NCBI GenBank assembly: GCA_021030915.1
Contig: JAGEMR010000007.1
Span: forward strand, 372,001-436,000
Source: Astrothelium macrocarpum
Taxonomy: Eukaryota > Ascomycota > Dothideomycetes > Trypetheliales > Trypetheliaceae
Reading direction: 5' to 3'
DNA: 64,000 nt
The position numbers and the translations under genes were made by a program. Shown piece by piece: positions 33,546 to 45,316 of this stretch; position 1 is the stretch's first letter; each line of letters opens with the position of its first letter. The notes beneath the pieces were generated by a model. It was given only the letters and a program-made list of their open reading frames with translations. It had not been told where the DNA came from and did no database searches.

Positions 33546-33984
33546 GATTGTTGGGTCGGCGCAGAGTGGCAGGCGGAATCGCCGACAGGTTAGCCAGTTT
33601 ATCGTGCGCAGGGCTACATATGATATAGATAGCTGAGCTCAGGTCGAGGAGGCCCTTGGAAAATTTTTGCAGTGCCGATACTAAAAACCAATTCAACGAA
33701 AGCCGACATCTCTTGAAGGCTAAATTCCATCGAGGTGCCCCCGAAGTTATCAACACACCATTTTATCGTAGGCAACTAGTGGCGGGCCGCAGGAACAGGA
33801 AGGCTGATCTGGCGTCCGTGCGTCGTACCCTGCTGAATACGTCACTCGACCTTCGACTCACGCGAACGCGTTTGAGTTCGTTTATCACAGGTGTCGTGTG
33901 TTGAAATGTCCCGATGACTCTGTGGGGAGGCCCCCATATTGCTTGGGCACACCTTCTCAAGCTTCTTGCAACGACCGCTTCAAA
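33546..33984. promoter_or_regulatory. Shared divergent promoter COG6 / ATG9
   Basis: 439 bp between two divergent start codons of membrane-traffic genes. No TATA element I trust; C/T-rich near both starts. Confidence 0.5.
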
Positions 33985-36929
33985 ATGCTTTCTAGTCTAT
34001 TGCGCCCCCCGACTGGGGGTAGATCAATTTATGAGACCATGAAAGAGGATGAGGAGCGCTCAGATACTTCAGACCCTCATGACTTGACCGGTATGGCACT
34101 GGACGAAGCTAATTTACAAGAACAATTTCACGACCAGGATCTCGGTCCAATGCTTCAGGACGCCGCTGAAAGTCAGATTACGACGGAAAGTACTGCATTT
34201 CTTACCCGAAATAATGGACGAAATCACAGTGCAAGAGTGAGTGGAAATACCAGAGCAAGAGTCACGCCAAAATGGATGCGTCAACAGCGAAATATCGATG
34301 CTGTATTAGATGAAGAGGAGGATGTGCCAGAGTCTCTATTGTTGGAAGGAGAACGCAAACCACAAACATCAGGTCCAGCCTCGCCAGGTGCTCAAGACAC
34401 CCTTCCACCCCCTGTTCCCGGTCCTTCAGACCAAAACGACGTAACTCGCTGGAACATTACTCGTGCGCAACAGCCTTTACATGATGATCTATCAACGGAT
34501 ACGAGACCCTCAAAGAATAGCCAGGCAAGGACTGCAATGTTGATGGCGGACCCAAAGGAGATGGCCATGTGGAGATGGACCAACGTATATAATCTCGACA
34601 ACTTCCTTGGCGACGTGTACACATATTACACGCATCACGGGTTCTGGTCAATCATGTTGGCACGTTGTCTCAACATGCTGTATGTCAAAATATTTTGAAT
34701 TTCCATTCGTTCAGTCGTGCTAAACTAGCTTCTCTGCAGCACGATTGCCTTCGTCTTCTCTTTCAGCATTTTCCTCCTCGCATGCGTCGATTATCCAGCC
34801 ATTCCTCATCACAAGAGTCTGACCAAAGTCATGATTCCGCAATGTACTAAAAAGTGAGTTGCATTGTATCCAGCTTCTCGATGCTGATCCTGACTTTTCT
34901 TGCCAGGATGTCCTTACTTCTAAATCTAGGAATCGGGCTCGGATCATTCCTTTGGATTTTCGCTTTCATCCAGAATATGCTGGACATCCGGCGTCTTTGG
35001 CATTTGCATGAATTCTATCATCACCTCCTGGGTATCTCAGACGGCGAGATTCAAACTGTATCATGGCAGTACGTGGTGCAACGACTCATGGCTTTGCGAG
35101 ATAGCAATCCCATCACTGCACCCAACATATCTCCTCATATGAAGAAGCTCCTCGGTAATCATTCGAAGCAACGTATGGACGCCCATGACATTGCAAATCG
35201 CTTGATGCGGCGAGAAAATTATCTGATTGCGATGTTCAACAAGGAAATCTTTGACTTTTCGCTTCCACTTCCTTTTCTTCGCAAGAGGCAATTCTTCTCA
35301 AACTTGATGATGTTGAACATCGATATGGCCATCATAGATTTCTTCTTCGATGAAAAAGGCCACGTCAAGCCGGGGGTCCTTAGAGAGGCCCAACGGCGTG
35401 ACCTTGTTCGAGGTATTAATAATCGACTTCTCTTTGCTGCTTGGGTGAACTTTGTTGCTACGCCAGTCGTTATCTTGTATGCGCTGATAACGTACTTTTA
35501 CCGCAACTTTCTTGTAAGTGATCGCGTTCGGAGCTCAGAATGCTTGAGCGACCGTTCGCTAACAGACACACAGGAATTCAAGGAACGCCCGTCTCAGGCA
35601 GGGGCACGCGAGTGGACAACACTGGCAAAATGGAAGTTTCGAGAATTCAACGAGCTCCCACATCTTTGCAATCGTCGTCTTCGAATGGCTTACCCTTTTG
35701 CTGACGCTTATCTGGAGCAATTCCCCAAAGATAAAGTTACTCAAGTGGCGGGATTTGTGGCCTTTGTCACTGGCGCATTGGCGGCCGTACTGGGTGTGGC
35801 AACCTTGATTGATCCCGAGCTGTTTCTTAGCTTTGAAATCACTCATGACAGGACTGCACTATTCTACCTCACTGTGCTCACCGCTATTTTTGCCGCCGCT
35901 CGAAATGCCGTGCCAGAGGAGACGTTTGTTTCAGATCCAGAGCTACATCTTCGAGAAGTCATCGAACGCATCCATTACAAACCCAGCCATTGGGAGGATC
36001 GACTTCATAGCGTGGAGGTGCGGAATGAATTTTCATCCCTGTACCAAGTCAAGCCTCTGTTATTCGTCGAAGAAATGATTGGAAATCTGCTGACGCCGTT
36101 CATCCTCCTTATCACCCTGCCAAAGTGTTCAGAGCGGATCGTCGATTTCTTTCGGGAATTCACCATTCACGTTGATGGCATCGGCCACGTCTGCTCCTTT
36201 GCGGTTTTTGATTTCAAGAAAGGTGCCAATGTGGCTGCAGAGACTAAGGGAACCGACGGTGCCACTGATCTCCGTGATGACTACTACTCAACTAAGGACG
36301 GCAAGATGTTGGCTTCGTACTATGGTTTCATGGCCGACTACGGTGCCACCCGCTCAGGCCGACCCGGACCGCACCAACGTTCTTCGTCAAAGAAGTCATT
36401 CCGTCCACCTCCTGCTTTCCCTGGTCTTTCATCACCAGAGCCAGGCGTTCCATCAAATAGAGGACCATCGAACCGAAGCCAACTCTTACATCGGGGTACC
36501 CCACGATTTGGCATTACTGCAGGTCAAACTTCTCCTGTGCAGTCCCTTGTCCTTGATCCGCATCATCAGCCAACGGGAGCCAGTCTACGCCAATCTAATC
36601 GCCATGCAGGATCGCGTATTATACCAAATCGACAAACATCTGCAGAGCATTTCAGTGATGACATCAAAGCCACCGGAGTAGAGACAGCAGTTGTCGATTC
36701 ACCGCCATTACAGCGGACTATGACAACGAGCAAGATGATCGAAGATGATAGCCATCTAGGAGACTCGTGGACGACAGAAAGGCCAGGCAGACTCCATGGC
36801 GGAGAAGAGGATGACGATTTCGAAGACGCGGACGATGGCGCAAACCAGGGTGGCGCGGGCGTTTTAGGCCTTCTCTATCAATTCCAGAAGGCGCACAAGA
36901 GTGGAAGGACGATGGGTATGAATGTTTAG
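33985..36929 (+). CDS. ATG9: Autophagy membrane protein Atg9 (lipid scramblase)
   Basis: Multi-spanning membrane protein of Golgi-derived vesicles that seed autophagosomes; scrambles lipids between leaflets. Exons 33985..34679, 34740..34853, 34907..35513, 35574..36929 (introns 60, 53 and 60 nt); total 2,772 nt, 923 aa. The third intron (GTAAGT..GCTAACAGACACACAG) is a multiple of three with no stop, so only homology shows it: removal joins FYRNFL to EFKERPSQAG as in the family. Core blocks: RWTNVYNLDNFLGDVYTYYTHHGFW (34575-34650), IAFVFSFSIFLLACVDY, RRENYLIAMFNKEI, LAKWKFREFNELPH, VPEETFVSDPELHLREVI and LLTPFILLITLP. A disordered, acidic and Pro/Ser-rich tail carries the C-terminal NQGGAGVLGLLYQFQKAH block typical of fungal Atg9. 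Confidence 0.95.
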
Positions 36930-38392
36930 ACATGACGCGGCCTTGTAAGGCAATGACGTTTCAAGAATTCTGAAACAGCTTCCGAGTGCACGCACGATTT
37001 GCATGGCATTGGGTGTGAATTGAGGGGTGTTATCAATGGCGCAAACGAGGGTGGATCTTAGGGTATTAGGGTTCACAATTGTAGAGGGCATTGCGCCGGG
37101 ATGTTCAAGGTGTTATTGGTCCTTTAGCAGATGCAATCTCAGGCGTTCAGCTGTGCATGTGGGTCTGCGGGTCGCGAGAACTGCACGTCTACGGGGTATT
37201 CCGGGGATCGAGGGTGTGGTACCCCAGAGCTATGTGCATGGTATTTGAGGTGGCTCTGGAACTCGTGATGCATTTTATGTGCTTTGTCCATAGGAAGAGT
37301 AGGTCAAACTGCAAGTGACATTGAATCTTGATCGTGTTCTTCTTAGGACAAGATACAGTGAAGCTTTTCCAATATTGATGAAAGAACTCTATCCAGCGTT
37401 GACCATTTTTACACAGAGCACGTCTAGTCCGCGTTAAATCAGGAAAGGATCCAGCTCGAGGGGTATAGCTCAATGGATTTGGTGGCTTTGGTGAGTACGG
37501 TTCCCCCCCATTCCGACCGAAGGATGACAGTCCGCCAAACGGTCGAGATCCAGTCTTCGCTCTGCTAGGCCTCTCAGCTCATTGAGCCACTTTCATCCTC
37601 CCATCAACGCGTCTATTGTTGCCACGGCAGGGTCAATTTCCCTCTGCATCCCTGCGTGAATTATTGCATTCCAGATTTTGTTAGCCTATGTTGGGCAAAG
37701 CGTGCGACTTGATTCCGATGTACTCCGTACACATACAACACATCACCCCGAGGGCCTCAGCCAGCGTTCGCTGAATGGCTTTTGGCTTGTGAGTACGCCG
37801 CCATCGATGAAAGCAACTATCGTAAGCGATGGGATGGCAGTGTTAGGCCGCGACCGGACGTCCGCCACAAGGTGGGCTGTTTATAACAAGCGCCAAAGAC
37901 CATGACGATATAGCTTCCCTTTTCGAAGCGACCATCAATTGCATTACAATTTATTATGCCCTTTGAGCCCCCGTATTTATTTTAATCCTGCGCCTACATT
38001 GTTTCTTTTCCCCACCTTTGCAGCGTTATCCTGCTTGGATGCCCCATTCATCAAACAATCCAACTTGACCGGCTGTGGGCTGAAAGATTCGGCAACCGAT
38101 AACATCAATAACGAGAAATTCGATACTGCGGCTGTTGCTTACTGTACCGTAGCCTTCTTTTGAGCTGTTATCCTTGGATTAAACACGTTCCCGGGGCATC
38201 GTTGGATAAAATATCAACAGAGATGGCAATGATCACGTTCATCTGCTGGAATTGAACTTTCAATTCGTTGCTTTTCGATCCAGTGCCGTTTTTCCGTCTT
38301 AGCATCAGAAACTAAAGATCAGAGGAGCCTTGGAATAGAGCGAAGGGCCCGAGAATATAAACAGAAGAAAAATAAATCAAGTCTTTCACAAA
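36930..38392. other. Intergenic, no supported gene
   Basis: Long spacer. A tRNA A-box-like TAGCTCAATGG near 37467 lacks a partner B-box and stems. TATAAA sits at 38356-38361, about 32 bp before the next ATG. Confidence 0.45.
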
Positions 38393-39358
38393 ATGGGCTC
38401 TACATCCGACGTATTCATAAACGCCAAACGTCTCTCTCCTTCCGTCTATCTTATCGAGCCCAGCAAACCATCGTTCACAACACCCTCCTCACAAGCCTAT
38501 TCCACCTCTCCGGACCGCAACCGGCACTCCCACCCCCCCATCCAACGCCAGACTTCTCTCCCACCATCACCGCAAACCATTATTATCAGCGCCTGGCCCA
38601 CTGCTTGGCCAAGCACATGCTCCCCCCAACTCCTGCGCTACACCTATGGCTACCGCGCTCTCTATCCCGAAGCTTCCATCCTCCTGCTCACGCATCCACG
38701 CACCATCTTCTCCTCTGCAGCCGCCGAGCATCTATACTCCGGCGTCCACGCTCTGCCCCGCCCCATCCCTTCCTCCGATCGTATCGCCACATCACCCGGC
38801 ACCATCCTCATGCACGTCTTTGGCGACGACGCCGCCGCCCGCGCCTGTGCGCTCCTTCGCCTCTATCGCCTCCAGCATGGTGTTGTCGCGCCTGTGAAGG
38901 CGCTCGTGCTGGATGCGGCGCCGTCGGCCTCGTTGGCCTTGAAGGATGTAGCAAGGCCGCATGGGCTGGGTTGGAACGGTGGGTTTGCGTGGATGGTGGG
39001 AGTGTTGGAGCTGCTGCTGTGGATGGTCGTGGGGTGGGTGGTAGGGGGAGGAAAGGCGGAAGAGGAGCAGGCGAGGCGAGAGCTGGGTGGTCGGGAGGGA
39101 AAAGAAGGGGTTTTGCCGGTGGGAGTGAGGCGAGCGTATATGTTTCCGGGGAGGGAGATGCTGTTTAGTTGGAAGGATGGTGGTAGTGGGAATGGAGGTA
39201 GGGGAAGAGGGGTAGGAGAGAAGGGAGAGGCGGTGGAAGAGGATATGAGAAGGCAGTGGGCGGTGAAGCAGGAGAAGGTGGGAAGAAAGCGGTGGAATGG
39301 AGATGATGAGCGGTTCTGGGAAGGGGTCGAGGCATTATGGGAGGGTAGGGAGGATTGA
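38393..39358 (+). CDS. DUF829/TMEM53-family protein (PaxU-like)
   Basis: Single exon, 321 aa, beginning MGSTSDVFINAKRLSPSVYLIEP as in the fungal members. Alpha/beta-hydrolase-like fold: IIISAWPTAW strand, RYTYGYRALYPEASILLL, then MHVFGDDAAARACALLRLY and KALVLDAAPSASLALKD. A hydrophobic segment near residue 205 (WMVGVLELLLWMVVGWVVGG) may be membrane-associated. The usual late SDADxxV and HxxH blocks are replaced here by MFPGREMLFSWKDG and a Gly/Arg/Glu-rich low-complexity run, and no His is left near the end (RFWEGVEALWEG). It may therefore be a non-catalytic family member or have a degenerate C-terminus. The function of the fungal clade is not firmly known. Confidence 0.75.
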   Translation: MGSTSDVFINAKRLSPSVYLIEPSKPSFTTPSSQAYSTSPDRNRHSHPPIQRQTSLPPSPQTIIISAWPTAWPSTCSPQLLRYTYGYRALYPEASILLLTHPRTIFSSAAAEHLYSGVHALPRPIPSSDRIATSPGTILMHVFGDDAAARACALLRLYRLQHGVVAPVKALVLDAAPSASLALKDVARPHGLGWNGGFAWMVGVLELLLWMVVGWVVGGGKAEEEQARRELGGREGKEGVLPVGVRRAYMFPGREMLFSWKDGGSGNGGRGRGVGEKGEAVEEDMRRQWAVKQEKVGRKRWNGDDERFWEGVEALWEGRED

Positions 39359-40186
39359 ATTGGGATGAGCCAGGGTGGATAACCACGATTGGATCCATGA
39401 GTCTCTGGGATCGACAGCTCGTATATTGGGCTTTGGTTGTAGGAATTTATCTAGGTTATGACGTGAAGATTCGAACTCCAGATATTACTGTCTGTTCTAT
39501 CAATCTTATGGAAAGAGCCATCTGGCATAGTGGTTCCGCCAATGCCCGAACCATTCTTAATACAACCCAAAGGTAGATGTACCACCATTTATGCCATGAC
39601 TTCTCGATAAATGGGATGTCAGAACGAAATTCCATTTTTTTCAGAGTGCTTGACGCTTTCAAATGACGTGTCAGAATCAAGTGCGGGCTCGTTTCCATTC
39701 CGAACCAACATTTCTTTTATCACCTCTGTGAAAATGAAGGCCTGTAGAGACACGGATCCGTGCCTTCGCCCCTGTCCATACGAAAGAGTCTGGACAGAGG
39801 AGGGACGATGTTCGATCAAAATCCAAAATCCGAGCAACACGAACCATTGCTGAGTCATCGAAAACAGGCAAGCCAGTAATTGGCGAAGCTACCTGGATTC
39901 CAAATCGCCCTGGATCACCACGATACATTTCACTCATGAAGTTTTACTGCTCGAGTCATCGCCGCATGTCAATCACTATTTCAAACACTGACAATAGAAC
40001 GCGCCTTATATAACCTTTGCAGAGATATCTGCAAAAGGATGGGTCAAGTATCCTCCACTTGATTTGTCATGATGTTTATCACAGTGCTGTTCTGACTGCA
40101 GTCTCCTGAAAGTCGGACTGAGTCGAGGCTGCAATCTCTAAGAGCTTCCTGTTGTGGCCAAAACCATTTGAATATTCAAGACGAGA
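39359..40186. other. Intergenic, convergent
   Basis: 3' regions of the DUF829 and adenylation genes. A T-arm-like GGAGTTCGAATCTTC occurs on the minus strand near 39467-39481 but no tRNA fold can be completed. Confidence 0.45.
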
Positions 40187-41908
40187 CTAAAGTAATTTGC
40201 CTGGCTCAACGTCTTCACCGAATATCAGACCCTTCTTCTCGGCCTTCTTGTAAGCCTGGTCAATCTCATCTTCATAGAGTTCAATGCTCCTTTTCCTCTG
40301 TACCGTATCCTTGCCTCCTGCTCTCGCCATTGGCTTCTCCTTCTTCGTCACCACCACCAATTCCTTGATCAACCGACCATAAACCGGTCCCGCTTCATTT
40401 GCCTTTTCGAAGCTTGGCCAGACACGCTCGATAAGCTTGCGCTCCTCTTGTTCACTCCTCGGCCACTCTGCTGGCTGAAGCAAAACGGCTGGCCGGATGC
40501 GTCCTGTGCCGCAAATCAGCGCTGTCGCTACTGCAGGGTGCGCCTCTATGACAGCTTCATATGGAATGACGTTCAACTTCTTGGCATCGGCGAAAACAAC
40601 CACATCATCTATCCGGCCGGACGAGCGCCACCAACCGGGGCGCGTTGGATGCTGTATGTATAGATCCCGCATGGCGTACGTGTTAGTCTCTGGAAGAGTA
40701 TAGAACACACCTTGGAAGGGTTCGAGGGCCACGTCGCGGGTAAAGACAAGCTCGTACATATCGTCTGCGAAGTGGCGGAACGAATGGCCGAGATTCTTGT
40801 TGTAGTGATAGTAGTTCCAATCTTCCTGCGCTGGCACATTGCCAGGTAAGATGCCTGTCTCGCTGGAAGCGAATGTGCCGAAGAGGCGAGTGTACTTTGC
40901 GACAGTGTCGCCGACATCTCGAGGTAGAATCCCTCCTGCAAAGCTGACATTCGAGAGCTTGGAGATGTTTGACAGGTGACTTGGATTTTGCGCAACTTCG
41001 ATCAGTACTGATGGCGAGTACCATGCAGCTTGTACATTACCGTGTACATGTATGTGGTTTGCAGCATCGCCCTTGAGAGGCCATTCAGATGAAATGACGG
41101 GAGTAAAGTCATGGTAGATACCACAGGATAAGGCGAGTATACCGCCAGCGTGCACCCAGGGAAAAGACGTTGCCACACGCTTACCGGCCCAATGACTACC
41201 ATACCAAGGTTCGTCACCAAGTTTGGGAAAAAGTTGAAAGGCATCATGAGCTGCTACTGTTCCTTGTTTAAGAACAAGTACCTTTGGCGTGCCTGTGGTA
41301 CCGGACGAATGCATGACGACGTAAGGATTTTTACGTGCTTCCTCAAACGTCTTGTTGTAAGGATAAGGTTGAACCTGTCCGACTGCCAGGAAATATTCTA
41401 CATCAGGTAAGATGTATTTGTCCATGTTACGATGTTTGAGAACAAGTTTCGTCGCTTCTGACATGATCTCTGGGGTAAACAGAATTTTGCACTGGAGTTT
41501 TTCCAACAGGGCAACTTGAACTTCAGGGCGATTACGAGGTGAGCTATAAAACATCTACAAAACGTCATTTCCAATAACATCTACCCCTCGTCTGCACCAT
41601 ACCTTGTAGCCTGTTTTGATCGCGGCGAAGATAAGGATGACATGCCTGAAGTCCATCGGAGAAAGATAAGTTGCAATTGACGGGAAGTCAATACCTTTTC
41701 CGAGCAGGCCCTCTATCCACCAAGCACAGCGGTCGATGGCTCGAGCGACGGATGCGTACGATACATTTCGATATCCATTTGGAACATACTCGTTCTCTAG
41801 TATCGACATGAAACACCGTTGTGGATCGGATCGTGCAAGACCATCAATAATAGTTGTCATAAGTCTTTGGCCAGCAAAATCTGGATGATCAAGGATAGCT
41901 TCGCCCAT
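40187..41908 (-). CDS. Stand-alone adenylation-domain enzyme (AMP-binding, NRPS-like)
   Basis: Activates a carboxylic acid as acyl-AMP. Exons 41908..41603 and 41554..40187 (48-nt intron GTATGG..GACGTTTTGTAG), 557 aa. Motifs: the phosphate loop VVMHSSGTTGTPK, a SFPWVHAGGIL region, AGGILPRDVG, FASSETG (A5-like), YAMRDLYIQHP and GRIDDVVVFADAKKLN (A7/A8-like), with a C-terminal Lys in KDTVQRKRSIELYEDEI. The family's fungal relatives are often A-T-R (adenylation, carrier, reductase) proteins; here the frame stops right after the A domain and no carrier or reductase domain is found downstream. It could be a true stand-alone ligase or a truncated relic. The ATG at 41908 has TATATA about 65 bp upstream. 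Confidence 0.82.
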
Positions 41909-43431
41909 ATTCAACGGTCTGAGTCGTCGTATTACGGACTGGATACTGTCTTTGTGCCTTCGAACCGAATATGATATATAAAACTAATCAAGAGAGATAA
42001 GAAACCGGTCAGTTAGCCGATATAGTCTCATGTCAGGTTTTTAATTCTCGCTGTAAACAGCACATTTTATACATGGCTCAAAATCGGGCTGCATCAGCTA
42101 AAGATCGAGAAGCTTAGCGTTGGTCGCGACGACTGAGCACTTGGTCTGATGTCAACCATGACATTTGGGGCTGATGCTTCGCACAATGCTGTGCCTCTTG
42201 CAACCATGCTCTGGTTACCCTTTTCAAGGATCCGGATGTGCTCCATATGCTGTAGCGCTACGGCTCGCCCTGCGACTTATTTCCTAGCACCATGCAGGTA
42301 AGCAACCTTTTTTAGTTATGTCCACCAACCATTTATTGGCAGTAGACGAACGGTGTCAACAAGCCTTGCTTATATGCGAACATGCCGTTGAACTAAGCAA
42401 CTTGGATTCGTAGGGCCGTCCAATGATTAGCAATGAACCAGGTAATTGCATGACGATGTACAGCGTAAAACCAATACAGCCACGTCTAAATTGTTGATCC
42501 ATCATGGAGAGTTTTGCTCTTCACAAACCAGAGTCGAACTATCCGGTAACACGCTTATGAGAAGATTCGAAAGCTGCAATGAAGCTCTATCGATCTCATG
42601 TCTTGTGCAACTTCATGTGTACGCATTTAGTGAGGCAAGTAGTGTTCCATATTGGAACCAGGCCGTAACCACGCTTATTTCTGGTTAGCGTCTATCTACT
42701 TTAGTCATCTTCACCGGTTAGTCTTCCATTGACACTGACTCAACAGGACCTCTCCTTGCCTATCGCTTTCTTGTGTGAACAAGTTGAGTATACGGGATGT
42801 CGATCATGGCTCCAGCGATCCATATTGGCACCTTGCCCTCACGGAAATGAAACTGTCTCGGGTTTAACGTGGGCTAAGTCGCAAACGACAGTTGCCTAAG
42901 GCAATTGACTTAAACCCTAACAATATAAGCAGTGCAGTACAGCTGTTTGATGACACCATGGGCTCTAAGCCAAGCTGCAGAAACCTCCGCATTATGTGCT
43001 CAAAACCGTAAACCGCAGAACTTTGCAAACTGCTTGACCTCTGCGCTAACAAACCTGCGACTATGGTGCCTTTACCAAAAAAAAAAAAAAAAAAGAAAAA
43101 GAAAAAGCGTGGTTACATCGTCAGTTGATAAGACTGTCTGCAAGGTAGCAATCGAATCAGGTATTATGGAGATAAACAATATATTTCATACAATCTAAGA
43201 CTAATCCGACTGAGCATCGGGATCGCGGCTTCGCTTCAGATCTGTGAGATCTGCACTATACAGGTCTGATCTGGAGAACGAGAGCTTGCGAGGGCTTATT
43301 TCCGTGGATATATGTAAAGCAGTCAGCGCGGAGATAATTAGCTCATCAACACCTGAACCAACAATAAATTTAGCGCAAAGCATGAAGATCGAAAGTTTGT
43401 TTTGGATCATTCCTCAAATGATGTAATAGAT
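41909..43431. other. Intergenic, accessory-like, no supported gene
   Basis: 1.5 kb with only short frames. An A17 tract with (GAAAAA) repeats lies at about 43077-43107. TATATA near 41971-41982 probably serves the adenylation gene. Confidence 0.5.
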
Positions 43432-44864
43432 CTAGTTGTTCGGCCAATTGTTCCAATATAACGTATCTGGAAGAATGTCAGCTACATCGACATGCGTATG
43501 CATCAGCGCACTTACCGTGCTGCACCTCAGGTCCTGTCGCACCAAGCAGCCATCCAAATTTCAGTTTGACAAATTGCATCAGATGACTCGCCAGCTTGAC
43601 ATGGCCCACATCAGTAGGATGATACAGAGGTCCAATGTCATTGTGCTGCAGGATGCCGGTGGTGTTAAAATAATGCACAAACCCACTTCCTTGTGGAATA
43701 TCGGAGGTTACATTGCTGTAATTTGCAGATGCTGTTTGACAGACGGAACTGTTGCCTCCGTATGACGCTGAATTCGACGAAGGACCGGCAAAGGCTTGCA
43801 CGACGTTTTCAATGGCTTGCACATAAGTTGGACTTTGCAGCCAAGTATCGCCACTCTGATAGAAACCACCCCATAGGGAGAACACGATGATCTGAGCATT
43901 AGGCCAAACGCAATGTATACGATTGATGAATGTAATATAGTTGACTGTAAACTCAGAATCAGATACATTTGCGGATGAACCAGCATCGTTGGTGCCAATG
44001 TTGATTATCACAAGATCAGCTGGTGGATGAGCTGCAAAATCCCAATCTGGCTGATCTGTAGGATATATCTGCGATGCTCTGTAGGATGTATCGCTCGTCT
44101 TGAACCACTGGTAGAGCTGGCCATGGGGGTTATTTCCAGAGCAAATGATATCTGTGAGACAAATCTAACACAAGTCAGTGTTTCGGAGTGTTGCTTTTTG
44201 CTTTGTGAAAGGAGAGATATCTCACGCCGGGATGTGCTTCTATGGAGAACTCTACATTCCCAAGTCCCTCGCCAAAGCCCCAAGCCCAGGACGCAACTCC
44301 TTCCAGAGTGGCATACTGTCCAGCACTAAGCGAATCCCCAACGATCTCAACGCTTTTGGAGTATGAGGGGAGTTTGATGAGTTTCCCGCTTTGGGACAAA
44401 TGTATGGATTCTATTTGGACCCCGAAAGCCCAGTTTGTGACTCTCAACTCAAAATTCCTGGTGACATTTGTAAAGGTTGTGTTGAATCCTGGAGTTGTGC
44501 TCGTTACCAAGTGATGGATGGTGTTCGCCGTAACATTGGTGAACATCCAATCTTCTCCACCATATCGGTAGGCAATCAGAGTTCCGTTGTCGGTGTAATT
44601 GCCAAAAGTAATGGCAACCTCGGAGCCTGAGAAACCGAATTTAAGTCCTGGCGCGGACCACCATGAAATGTACTGCTCGTCCCAACGGCCTTTGTACGAA
44701 ATCTCAGATGAGTTTGGAGGATATGTTTCCCAGGTTGGATTGACAGCAGAGACGGTAGTGTCTGGATAGTCAGTGGGACGGACTTGGCCATTCTGGAGAA
44801 TTGTGCCACTGGCTGACAGCAGGAATGTGAGGAAAGAGAAAACGATTGAGAGTGATAAATACAT
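43432..44864 (-). CDS. Secreted SGNH/GDSL esterase with jelly-roll N-terminal domain (CE2-like)
   Basis: Probable extracellular carbohydrate esterase. Exons 44864..44226, 44164..43516, 43466..43432 (introns 61 and 49 nt, ending CTTGTGTTAG and GCTGACATTCTTCCAG); total 1,323 nt, 440 aa. Signal peptide MYLSLSIVFSFLTFLLSASG. Residues about 50-180 read like the beta-sandwich that precedes the SGNH domain in CE2 acetyl esterases (YKGRWDEQYISWWSAPGLKF; many N-glycosylation sequons). The SGNH set is complete: nucleophile in VEIVGDSLSAGQYA, IINIGTNDAG, and the Asp/His pair in LYHPTDVGHVKLA. The last exon adds only 11 residues and the stop (DTLYWNNWPNN). The substrate may be acetylated xylan or another wall polysaccharide; this is inference from the domain pair. 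Confidence 0.85.
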
Positions 44865-45152
44865 GATCGGGATGCAAAGAAATTTTCCTAGATCTCAGAG
44901 TTGTCCCCAGGTCTGGGTTGTAGCTTGGATTCGAAATCATCTTCTTACCTTTTGGCTGATGTTGTGGGAAGCTAGCAACAGCCTAAATTGGTAAAATGCA
45001 GACAAATAATTTGCAGGGTATACGGTTCACATTGTGCAGCGCATACAGACCACAGCGCCGTTATGGGGGTTGCTAAATGGTCGTGACGTGACGTGGGGAA
45101 GATCGGGAACAGGCATTTGATGGAAAGCTTCCATTTTCATCTTGCTAGAGTA

Positions 45153-45196
45153 GGAGTTTTCCACACACTGTGCACAGGCACACACCGTGCACACCC
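45153..45196 (+). repeat. Left terminal inverted repeat of the pogo/Fot1 element
   Basis: 44 bp starting GGAGTTTTCCACACACTGTG and ending GTGCACACCC. It contains two GTGCAC boxes, which may be transposase binding sites. One base differs from the right end (A against G at element position 24). The preceding TA is the target site. Confidence 0.93.
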
Positions 45197-45316
45197 CACG
45201 AAATTCTCAATACCATGGATTCGAACTCAAATATTTCAACAACCACAATAGCAATTAATATGGGAGTATTTTTAAAATGTAGCTGAAATTCATGCCAATA
45301 AGAATCACCGTTAAAT

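Noticed and set aside
37458..37560. tRNA-like A-box TAGCTCAATGG
   Set aside because: No proper B-box (GGTTCGANNCC), no acceptor or D-stem pairing; treated as chance.
37678..38163. Short plus-strand frames before the DUF829 gene
   Set aside because: No domain, most start with non-ATG codons, and no splice links to the gene.
39420..39550. T-arm-like TGGAG-TTCGAAT-CTTCA on the minus strand
   Set aside because: The acceptor stem cannot be paired over seven bases and no anticodon arm is found.
43077..43107. A-rich tract as a retroposon poly-A tail
   Set aside because: No upstream coding remnant or target-site duplication; looks like a simple A/GAAAAA microsatellite.
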